DNA of 64,000 nucleotides from Nocardia wallacei (lineage in GTDB: Bacteria; Actinomycetota; Actinomycetes; Mycobacteriales; Mycobacteriaceae): NCBI RefSeq assembly GCF_014466955.1, contig NZ_AP023396.1, positions 5,952,001 through 6,016,000 on the forward strand, read 5' to 3'. Shown here piece by piece: positions 9,568 to 16,871 of this stretch. Position 1 is the stretch's first letter. The number at the start of each line of letters is the position of its first letter. Made by a program: the position numbers and the translations under genes. The notes under the pieces are model-generated. The model was not told the origin of the DNA. It saw only the letters and a list, made by a program, of their open reading frames with translations, and ran no database searches.

Positions 9568-10607
9568 TATTTGGTCGCCTTGTCATAGATGGCCGCGATA
9601 CTGCCGGAGCCGGGCGCGAACAGCTCCTTGTCGACCTGTTTCCAACCGCCCAGATCCGCGATGGTCCACAATTGCTGCGGCTGCGGGAAGTCCTTGTTGA
9701 ATTCCTCCGCCACCTCCGGGTCGACCGGACGGAACCCGGCCTGCGCCCAGGCCCGCTGTCCCGCCGGGGTGTACTGGAAGTCCTTGAACGCCACGGCCTT
9801 GTCCAGGTTGCGGCTGGTCTTCAGCACCGCGATGGGGTTCTCGATCTTGAAGGTGACCGCGGGCACCGTGTACTCGATCGAGTCGCCCTGGCGCTGCGAG
9901 AAGATGGCCTCGTTCTCGTAGCTGAGCAGCACGTCGCCGGTGCCCTGCAGGAAGGTCTCGGTGGCCTCGCGGCCGGATTTCGGCTGCACCTTCACATGCT
10001 CGGGGGTGACCAGTTTGCTCAGGTAGTCGAGCCCGCCCTGCGGGTTCTTGCCGCCGTCGCTCTTCGCGGCGTAGGGGGCGAGCAGGTTCCATTTGGCCGA
10101 TCCGGAGCTGAACGGGTTCGGCGTGACCACCTCGACGCCCGGCTTCAACAGGTCGTCCCAGGTCTTGATGTTCTTCGGATTGCCCTCGCGCGTCACGATC
10201 GCCACCACCGAGCCGAACGGGATGCCCTTGTGGGCGTCGGCGTTCCAGTTCTGGTCGACCAGGCCCGCGTCGACCAGCCGGGTGATGTCGGGCTCTACGG
10301 AGAAGTTCACGACATCGGCCTGCGCGCCGTCCTTGACCTTGCGGGACTGGTCGCCGGAGGCGCCGTAGGACTGCTGCACCTGCACCCCCGACCCGGCCGA
10401 GGTCTTGTTGAATGCCGGGACGACCTTGTCGAATCCCGGCTTCGGCGTCGCGTAGGCGTACAGGGTGAGCGTGCCGCCCTTGCCGCCGCTCGCGCTGGTG
10501 CCGGGAATGTCGCTGGCGCCGCCGCTACAGGCGCTGAGCACGGCCATCAGCACGACCAACGCGACGACCGGCGTGACCCTGATCCGGACCCACGGGCTGC
10601 GAGACAT
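9567..10607 (-). CDS. subI: Sulfate-binding lipoprotein
   Basis: The 346-residue protein has a lipoprotein signal (VVALVVLMAVLSAC; lipobox LSAC, Cys27) and a periplasmic-binding-protein fold of the sulfate/thiosulfate class, with QSYGASGDQSRKV near the ligand site and NPFSSGSAKWN typical of SubI/Sbp. It captures sulfate outside the membrane for CysTW. ATG 10607 gives a proper signal peptide; AGGAAGGG lies 10 bases upstream. It is first in the operon, so regulation by sulfur supply should act in the 350 bases upstream. Confidence 0.94.
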   Translation of the reverse strand: MSRSPWVRIRVTPVVALVVLMAVLSACSGGASDIPGTSASGGKGGTLTLYAYATPKPGFDKVVPAFNKTSAGSGVQVQQSYGASGDQSRKVKDGAQADVVNFSVEPDITRLVDAGLVDQNWNADAHKGIPFGSVVAIVTREGNPKNIKTWDDLLKPGVEVVTPNPFSSGSAKWNLLAPYAAKSDGGKNPQGGLDYLSKLVTPEHVKVQPKSGREATETFLQGTGDVLLSYENEAIFSQRQGDSIEYTVPAVTFKIENPIAVLKTSRNLDKAVAFKDFQYTPAGQRAWAQAGFRPVDPEVAEEFNKDFPQPQQLWTIADLGGWKQVDKELFAPGSGSIAAIYDKATK

Positions 10608-10957
10608 CGGATGTGAACCCTTCCTGTGCCCGCCGGTACCGGTCACGACCCCGACGGTGAAACTCCGACTTTGCCGCTACTCTTTGCCGCACAAGGGATT
10701 TCGGCAATGGCGCGGCCGACCCGAGGGGCCGCCACGACGGAAACGCTCCGAAAGGTGCGTCGGCAAGTCTAGGGGAGCCGATCCGCGCGAGCGTCACCGC
10801 GCTCAGCGACAGTGAATGTCCGCGACCACGAGGCAGCCGACTGCGATCAACGCCAACTCGTGGCGGACCTGCGGCAAAACACTCGATGACACGGGCAAAC
10901 TGTAGCAGAGCAGAATGACTACCCGCTAATCAACCGAAAACGAACCGGGGGAACCAA
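10608..10957. promoter_or_regulatory. Divergent control region of cys operon and M48 peptidase
   Basis: This 350-base gap separates divergent genes. It contains a direct repeat CTTTGCCGC at 10669-10677 and 10682-10690, and the second copy is part of an inverted pair TTGCCG (10684-10689)/CGGCAA (10702-10707). These sit 60-100 bases upstream of subI, where a sulfur-responsive regulator could bind. No gene is seen here. Confidence 0.35.
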
Positions 10958-11992
10958 ATGACCAGTCCGGACCGTATCCGACGCAGCTTTCCGGGCATCA
11001 GTACACGCGCCTGGGAGCACCCCGCCGACCGGACGGCCCTGGTGGCACTGCGCTCGTTCGCGGGCTTCGACACGGTGCTGCGCACGCTGTCGGGACTGCT
11101 GCGCGAACGCCAGCACCGGCTGCTGTATCTGGCCACCGCCGTGCGGGTCGACGAACGCCAGTTCCGCACCCTGCATCAGCTGCGCGCGGACGCCGTCCGG
11201 ATCCTCGACGCCCCGGCGGCACCGGAGATGTACGTGCTGCAGGACCCGTCGGCCAACGCGCTCACCATCGGCATGGACCAGCCGTTCATCGTGCTCACCA
11301 CGGGCCTGATCGAACTGCTGGACACCGAGGACCTGCGCTTCGTGATCGGCCACGAACTCGGCCACGCGCTGTCCGGGCACGCGGTCTACCGCACCATGCT
11401 GATGCATCTGCTGCGCCTGGCATCGAATGTCGGCTGGATGCCGGTGGGTGGCTGGGCGCTGCGGGCCATCGTGGCCGCGCTGATGGAGTGGAGCCGGAAA
11501 TCCGAACTGTCCGGCGATCGGGCGGGACTGCTGTGCGGCCAGGACGTCGATGCCTCGGTCCGGGTGCACATGAAGCTCGCCGGCGGGGCCATGGTGCACG
11601 AGATGAACCACGCGGCGTTCCTGCAGCAGGCCGACGACTACGACCGCACCGGCGACCTGCGCGACGGCGTGCTGAAACTGCTGAATCTGGAACTGCGGAC
11701 GCACCCGTTCTCGGTGCTGCGGGCCGCGGAACTGCGGCGTTGGATCGCGGCGGGCGACTACGACCGGATTCTCGACGGCCGCTATCCGCGGCGCGAACAC
11801 GACCGCAACACCCGGATCAGCGACGAGATCCGCGAGGCCGCGCGCGCCTATCGGGAGAACTTCGACGCCTCCGAAGACCCCCTGATCCGCACGGTGCGCG
11901 ACCTCGGACGCGATGTCGGCGCCGCGGTGAGCACCGTGGGTCAGGAAGTGGGTGATCGAGTGTCGAAAATCGGAAAACGGTTGGGGCTGTGA
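10958..11992 (+). CDS. M48-family zinc metallopeptidase
   Basis: The 344-residue protein has the zinc motif HELGH at 132-136 and the third-ligand region SELSGDRAG with Glu183, matching M48 (HtpX/Oma1-like) peptidases. A moderately hydrophobic stretch between the two motifs could be membrane-associated, but there is no signal peptide, so it may act in the cytoplasm or at the inner membrane face. The C-terminal 60 residues are charged with a weakly amphipathic tail. GGGGGA precedes ATG 10958. It is monocistronic and divergent from the cys operon. Substrate unknown. Confidence 0.85.
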   Translation: MTSPDRIRRSFPGISTRAWEHPADRTALVALRSFAGFDTVLRTLSGLLRERQHRLLYLATAVRVDERQFRTLHQLRADAVRILDAPAAPEMYVLQDPSANALTIGMDQPFIVLTTGLIELLDTEDLRFVIGHELGHALSGHAVYRTMLMHLLRLASNVGWMPVGGWALRAIVAALMEWSRKSELSGDRAGLLCGQDVDASVRVHMKLAGGAMVHEMNHAAFLQQADDYDRTGDLRDGVLKLLNLELRTHPFSVLRAAELRRWIAAGDYDRILDGRYPRREHDRNTRISDEIREAARAYRENFDASEDPLIRTVRDLGRDVGAAVSTVGQEVGDRVSKIGKRLGL

Positions 11993-12011
11993 GGAACTCG
12001 GCGTCAGCCGA

Positions 12012-12275
12012 TCACTCGTCCTCGACCTCCGGCGGGCTCTCGAGCAGGTCGAGGATCCACTCCTCGGTAGCGGATTCCTCGCCGTCCTCGTTGGTCTCCT
12101 CCACCCGCAGCTGGTTGTGCAGCCGCACGCCCAAGCCGAGCACCTGAGCGGCCCGCACCATCTCCACGGCCTCCTCCGGAGACGCGTAGTGGGTGGCGAG
12201 CACGCGCGGTCCCTCGTCGAGCTCGTCGGAGTCCAGCAACTGCGTAATCTCCGCGAATTCCTCATCGGTTGGCAT
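12012..12275 (-). CDS. Small acidic protein, unknown function
   Basis: This 87-residue, strongly acidic protein (MPTDEEFAEITQLL... ending PPEVEDE) has a predicted alpha/beta composition and no recognisable motif. A GTG three codons upstream (12284) is an alternative start. It is convergent with the M48 gene and lies 15 bases behind the micro-ORF for a 25-residue membrane peptide, so it could be the third cistron of a short minus-strand operon. The regular codon use and clean frame make it likely to be real. Confidence 0.6.
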   Translation of the reverse strand: MPTDEEFAEITQLLDSDELDEGPRVLATHYASPEEAVEMVRAAQVLGLGVRLHNQLRVEETNEDGEESATEEWILDLLESPPEVEDE

Positions 12276-12290
12276 GCCGTGCACAGTACC

Positions 12291-12368
12291 TCAGCGGGTC
12301 AGCAGCCAGGCGACGATCACCAGCACCAGCAGCGCGACCAGCGCCAACTGCACGCGGGAGCGCGGCAT
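12291..12368 (-). CDS. 25-residue membrane microprotein
   Basis: ATG 12368 opens a 25-codon frame: MPRSRVQ, then an uninterrupted hydrophobic helix of about 15 residues (LALVALLVLVIVAWLL), then TR and stop. Its start overlaps the stop of the 75-residue membrane protein by one base (TGATG), and it ends 15 bases before the acidic protein. The basic start plus one helix is a typical small membrane protein design. The function is unknown, and the length makes this call tentative. Confidence 0.45.
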   Translation of the reverse strand: MPRSRVQLALVALLVLVIVAWLLTR

Positions 12369-12595
12369 CACGCCGCCTCCTCGTGCATCGGCGGCGCGGG
12401 CCGCCCACTGTCGGCGCCCGTGGACCGGTCGCGCCCCAGCAACCGCAGCACCACGCGCAGGGCGCGGTCGAGCAGGAAGGCGATGGCGAAGCTGGCCGGG
12501 ATGGCGCCGATCATGACCACCAGGAATTGCGGGAGGAACGGCAGCCCGGCCACCCACAACTCGAAACCGTCCCACCAGCCTGCTATGCGATGCAC
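12368..12595 (-). CDS. Small conserved membrane protein
   Basis: This 75-residue protein has an N-terminal amphipathic part (MHRIAGWWDGFELWVAGLP), one strong transmembrane helix (FLVVMIGAIPASFAIAFLL) and a basic cytoplasmic tail (RALRVVLRLLGRDR). It may correspond to the small membrane protein next to trehalase in mycobacteria (Rv2401A, by memory). It is divergent from the trehalase gene, and its stop overlaps the start of the 25-residue microprotein. Confidence 0.65.
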   Translation of the reverse strand: MHRIAGWWDGFELWVAGLPFLPQFLVVMIGAIPASFAIAFLLDRALRVVLRLLGRDRSTGADSGRPAPPMHEEAA

Positions 12596-12705
12596 GACCT
12601 CAGCCTAATGCTTGTCTCGGTGGCGCTGTCTCCGGCGGGCTCGGTGCGGCCGGTCGCGACCGTCGCGCTGTGGACTTGGTGTATGGGAGCGCCGATGATG
12701 TTCGT

Positions 12706-14745
12706 ATGTCGTCCTACGATGAGCCGATCAGCGACGTGCCGGGTGTCGCGCAGCCCCTGGAACCGGCGGTCCCGCGCGACGCGCTGGAGGATGTGCCGGA
12801 CGCGTCGCTGGCCGGGGGGTTCATTCCGGCGGCATCCGGGTCGTCGCATCGGTCGGCGTATCCGCCCATCGACGACTACGCCTTCCTGTCCGACTGCGAG
12901 ACCAGTTGCCTGATCGCGCGCAACGGCGCGGTGGAGTGGATGTGCCTGCCGCGACCGGATTCCCCGAGCGTGTTCGGGGCGATGCTGGACCGGAGCGCGG
13001 GACATTTCCGGGTGGGGCCGTACGGAGTGAATGTGCCTGCGGCGCGGCGCTATCTGCCGGGCGGCATGATCGTGGAAACGACCTGGCAGACCGAGACGGG
13101 CTGGCTCATCGTCCGCGACGCGCTGGTGCTCGGGCCGTGGCACAACAACGACAAGCGCAGTCGCACCTACCGCCGCACGCCGCGCGACTGGGACGCCGAG
13201 CACATTCTGCTGCGCACGGTGAAATGCGTGAACGGCGTGGTGGAGCTGGAGCTGACCTGCGAACCGTCCTTCGATTACCACCGCGGCGTGGCCTCGTGGG
13301 CCTACACGGGGCAGGTCTACGAGCAGGCGACCGCCACCTGCTCGGACGTCGCGGGCGCGCCCGAGCTCACCCTCACCACCGATATGCGGCTGGGTCTGGA
13401 GGGCCGGTCGGCCCAGGCCCGCACCCGCATGCAGGAGGGCGACGAGGTGTTCGTGGCGCTGTCCTGGTCGCCGCTGCCGCCGCCGCGCACCTTCGCCGAG
13501 GCCGCGCAGAAGATGTGGGCCACCACGGAATACTGGCGGCAGTGGATCACGCTCGGGAAGTTCCCGGACCACGAGTGGCGCGGCTACCTCCAGCGCAGCG
13601 CGCTCACCTTGAAGGGCCTCACCTACGCCCCGACCGGGGCACTGCTCGCGGCCGCCACCACCTCGCTGCCGGAAACCCCTGGGGGCGAACGCAACTGGGA
13701 CTACCGCTACAGCTGGGTGCGCGACTCCACCTTCGCCCTGTGGGGCCTCTACACACTGGGCCTCAACCGCGAGGCCGACGACTTCTTCGCCTTCCTCTAC
13801 GACGTAGCCAACAGCGACAACGGCGACACGCTGCCGCTGCAGGTGCTCTACGGCATCGGCGGCGAACGCGAGATCACCGAGTACGAACTCGGGCATCTGC
13901 ACGGCTACGACGGCGCCCGCCCGGTCCGCATCGGCAACGACGCCTACCAGCAGGACCAGCACGATATCTGGGGCACCATCCTGGATTCGGTGTACCTGCA
14001 CGTGAAGTCGCGCCAGCAGGTGCCGGAATCGCTGTGGCCGATCCTGGAACGACAGGTGCAGGCCGCGATCGAGCACTGGCGCGAACCCGACCGCAGCCTG
14101 TGGGAGGTGCGCGGCGAACCGCGACACTTCACCTCCTCGAAGGTCATGTGCTGGGTGGCGCTGGACCGCGGCGCGAAGCTGGCCGAGATGCACGGCGAAT
14201 ACGACTACGCCGAGAAGTGGCACGACATCGCGGCGGAGATCCACGCCGACATCCTCGACAACGGCGTCAACGCCGACGGCGTCTTCACCCAGACCTACGG
14301 CGGCGACACTCTCGACGCCTCACTGCTGCTGGTCCCGCTGCTGCGTTTCCTGCCGCCCGACGACGCGCGGGTACGCAAGACCGTGCTGGCCATCGCCGAC
14401 GATCTCACCGAACAGGGCCTGGTGCTGCGGTATCGCACCGAATCCACCGACGACGGGCTGAGCGGCAAGGAGGGCACTTTCACCATTTGTTCGTTCTGGC
14501 TGGTGTCGGCGCTGGTGGAGATCGGTGAGGTGCAGCGCGCGCGGCATCTGCTGGAGCGACTGCTCGGCTACTCGAGCCCGCTCAAGCTCTACGCCGAGGA
14601 GATCGACCCGAGATCGGGGCGGCATCTGGGGAACTTCCCGCAGGCCTTCACCCATCTGGCGCTGATCAACGCCGTGATGCACGTGATCCGGGCGGAGGAG
14701 ACGGTCGGCGCGGGCGAGTTCCACCCGGCGCACCGGACCGCTTGA
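12706..14745 (+). CDS. GH15-family trehalase
   Basis: The 679-residue protein has the N-terminal GH15 beta-sandwich (from IDDYAFLSDCETSCLI) and an (alpha/alpha)6 barrel with ERNWDYRYSWVRDSTFALWG and a C-terminal GxxGEGTF-like segment (GKEGTFTICSFWL) bearing the likely second catalytic acid. It closely resembles the mycobacterial trehalase I recall as Rv2402, including the PPIxDYAFLSDCET start of the domain. It hydrolyses trehalose to glucose in the cytoplasm. ATG 12706 follows the poorly conserved upstream ATG at 12670. The 50-residue leader before the domain is variable in the family. Confidence 0.9.
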   Translation: MSSYDEPISDVPGVAQPLEPAVPRDALEDVPDASLAGGFIPAASGSSHRSAYPPIDDYAFLSDCETSCLIARNGAVEWMCLPRPDSPSVFGAMLDRSAGHFRVGPYGVNVPAARRYLPGGMIVETTWQTETGWLIVRDALVLGPWHNNDKRSRTYRRTPRDWDAEHILLRTVKCVNGVVELELTCEPSFDYHRGVASWAYTGQVYEQATATCSDVAGAPELTLTTDMRLGLEGRSAQARTRMQEGDEVFVALSWSPLPPPRTFAEAAQKMWATTEYWRQWITLGKFPDHEWRGYLQRSALTLKGLTYAPTGALLAAATTSLPETPGGERNWDYRYSWVRDSTFALWGLYTLGLNREADDFFAFLYDVANSDNGDTLPLQVLYGIGGEREITEYELGHLHGYDGARPVRIGNDAYQQDQHDIWGTILDSVYLHVKSRQQVPESLWPILERQVQAAIEHWREPDRSLWEVRGEPRHFTSSKVMCWVALDRGAKLAEMHGEYDYAEKWHDIAAEIHADILDNGVNADGVFTQTYGGDTLDASLLLVPLLRFLPPDDARVRKTVLAIADDLTEQGLVLRYRTESTDDGLSGKEGTFTICSFWLVSALVEIGEVQRARHLLERLLGYSSPLKLYAEEIDPRSGRHLGNFPQAFTHLALINAVMHVIRAEETVGAGEFHPAHRTA

Positions 14746-14748
14746 GCC

Positions 14749-15042
14749 TCACCGGTCGGCCGGCGACTGGCCGCCCGTCGGCGTGCAGCGGATCGTCTCG
14801 AACTGGGCCTGCCCACGCCACTCCGGGCGCGCCCGCAATCGCGCCTGGGAGACTCCGTTGCGAGCCTCCACGACGACGGGCTCCAGCTGCTGACCGTCGT
14901 AACCCTGGGCGGTGCAGCTGTAGGTCGGTACGGCGGCCGCCTCGGGGGCGACCATGACGGCCACCGCGGACCCCAGCAGCAGCGCGACCGGCAGTCCGGT
15001 GAGAAGTTTGGTGCGCACAACGACTCCATCCCGCGACAACAC
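14749..15042 (-). CDS. Small secreted protein, unknown function
   Basis: The 97-residue protein has a clear signal peptide (TKLLTGLPVALLLGSAVAVMVAPEAAAVP; predicted cleavage after AAA) and a mature part of about 60 residues with two cysteines (in YSCTAQ and TIRCTP) able to form one disulfide. It is convergent with trehalase, three bases apart. No family is recognised. An internal GTG (VRTKLL) could be the true start. Confidence 0.65.
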   Translation of the reverse strand: MLSRDGVVVRTKLLTGLPVALLLGSAVAVMVAPEAAAVPTYSCTAQGYDGQQLEPVVVEARNGVSQARLRARPEWRGQAQFETIRCTPTGGQSPADR

Positions 15043-15077
15043 GTTCGGCCAGGTAACTTACCCCACCCGGCCGCGGG

Positions 15078-16871
15078 CTAGGCCGCGTCGGCGCGTTCGC
15101 GGATATCGCGCAGGCGAACCAGGGTCTTCTCGATCTCGGTGAGGCGGCGGTCGCGGCTCTCCGGGGAATGCACGGCGGCGGCTTCCTCGGCGGCGCGCAG
15201 GGATTCGTCGACCGTGCGCAGGGTCTGGTTGGCGATCTCGGTGAAGTGGTCGCGCAGGGTGCGCTGCACGTTGCGCAGCCGGAACCGCGATTCCTTGCTG
15301 ACCTGGAAGATCACGTCGTCCATCAGGCGCGCCACGGCGACCTTGGCCTCGGCCTGGCGGCGGTCGCGGCGCATCTTGCGGTCCTCCCACACCGCGTTGA
15401 CTCCGAGCGCCGCGGCGGCCGCGCCCGAATACCAGTTCACCAGCGGCAGATTCAGCAGTTGGGTGAGCACGCCGACCATCAGCAGGCCGCCGTAGGAACC
15501 GCGCATGGCGTTCAGAACCGATTGGGTGACACTGACCTTCGCGCTGCCCAGCGGTTCCAGTGAGGCCACCGGCTCGAGCACCTCGCCCGGATTCTCCAGC
15601 CGCATGTCCGGCAGCGGCACATCCCATTCGGTGTGCGGGAACTTCTCCGACACCTGCTCGGCCAGCTCGATCGAGCGGTAGTGCGCGATGACGAAGTTCT
15701 CCTCGACCGCCTCGCAGATGCGGGCGTCGAGGTCGGCGCCGAACTCCTGCCAGCGGCGGGCCGGGTCGCGCTTGCCGATCTCCGTCTCGGCCTCCCGGAT
15801 CAGCGTGCGCAGCCGGTGCCGCAGGTCGTGTTCGATGTCGGCCATCAGTTCCGAACAACCGTCGGCCAGGGTGACCTGCCAGTTCGCCGAGCGCTGCCGC
15901 AGTTCGTCGGCGTCGGCGCGGGCGGCGCGCAGTTGCTCGGTGAGGGCGCTGCGGCGGCGCGGGTCGCGCAGCGTCTCGGCCTCGGTGCGCAATGCCATCG
16001 CCAGGTGGTCGGTGCTGGTCCGGATGTCGCGGACCGCGGCTTCGCGGGCCACCGCGTCGGCGCGGCCCAGTACGTACTCGCGCAGGTGATCCAGCAACTG
16101 CGGCACGCCGGACTCGAGGTCGCGGCGCTGATCGCCGGACGCACGCAGGTGCAGTTCGGCCGAGACGGGCGCGACGGCGAACCCGAGACCGGCCGCGTCC
16201 AGCAGTTCCCGATTGCGCTGCTGCACCCGCGCCCAGTACGGGTAGCGATCGATCTTGTTGAGCACGCAGATCACCGTCGGGCACACCTGCTGGATGCGCT
16301 GCAGCAACGCGATCTGGTCGGGCGTGTACTCGGCCCCGGCGTCGGCGACGTAGAGGACGGCGTCGGCGGCCGCGATCAGCGACCAGGTGGTAGGGGTGTC
16401 GGCGGGGGCGCCGGGCGCGTCCATCACCACGAAGCCCTCGGCCAGCAGCGGGCTGGGCTCGGTGAACTCCGCGCGGATGACGTCCGCGGCGGCGAGTGCC
16501 GGGCCGGGGTCCAGGGGGTCGACGGCCTGGCGTTCGGTGCGCCCGCCGCCGATCGCGCGGACCAGGGTGGCCGTCGGCCGCGGGCCGTACTCGGCGATCG
16601 CGGGCACGCTGATCGGGCTGTCGGTCGGGCTGACCGCCGTCCCGACCAGGCCGTTGACCAGCGTGCTCATCCCGTTCTTGGGTTCGCCGACCACGACCAG
16701 GCGCACCCGGGGATCGGCGACCCGCGCGCGGGCCATGCCGAGGCGGGCGGACAGATCGGCCCGCCCGGCCGCACGGGTCTGCTCGAGCAGGTCGTCGAGC
16801 AGCCCGAGCAGCGGCGCCATCGCGTCCGGATGCTTGGCGGCGGCGGATTCCACTGCGGCCGTTCCGGTCAC
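15078..16871 (-). CDS. Dynamin-like GTPase, IniA/IniC-type
   Basis: The 597-residue protein has a GTPase domain with G1 GEPKNGMST (62-70), G3 DAPG (151-154) and G4 NKID (205-208), then long helical stalk segments and a Gly/Ala-rich hydrophobic hairpin (GLLMVGVLTQLLNLPLVNWYSGAAAAALGV) suited to membrane contact. This is the layout of bacterial dynamins such as mycobacterial IniA/IniC. The usual P-loop lysine is Met68, with Lys four residues earlier. The GTG start overlaps the stop of the IniB-like gene by four bases (GTGA), so the two are co-translated. It probably acts on the inner face of the membrane. Confidence 0.82.
   Translation of the reverse strand: MTGTAAVESAAAKHPDAMAPLLGLLDDLLEQTRAAGRADLSARLGMARARVADPRVRLVVVGEPKNGMSTLVNGLVGTAVSPTDSPISVPAIAEYGPRPTATLVRAIGGGRTERQAVDPLDPGPALAAADVIRAEFTEPSPLLAEGFVVMDAPGAPADTPTTWSLIAAADAVLYVADAGAEYTPDQIALLQRIQQVCPTVICVLNKIDRYPYWARVQQRNRELLDAAGLGFAVAPVSAELHLRASGDQRRDLESGVPQLLDHLREYVLGRADAVAREAAVRDIRTSTDHLAMALRTEAETLRDPRRRSALTEQLRAARADADELRQRSANWQVTLADGCSELMADIEHDLRHRLRTLIREAETEIGKRDPARRWQEFGADLDARICEAVEENFVIAHYRSIELAEQVSEKFPHTEWDVPLPDMRLENPGEVLEPVASLEPLGSAKVSVTQSVLNAMRGSYGGLLMVGVLTQLLNLPLVNWYSGAAAAALGVNAVWEDRKMRRDRRQAEAKVAVARLMDDVIFQVSKESRFRLRNVQRTLRDHFTEIANQTLRTVDESLRAAEEAAAVHSPESRDRRLTEIEKTLVRLRDIRERADAA

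Noticed and set aside
12583..14244. Long minus-strand frame opposite trehalase
   Set aside because: Antisense shadow of an unmistakable GH15 gene.
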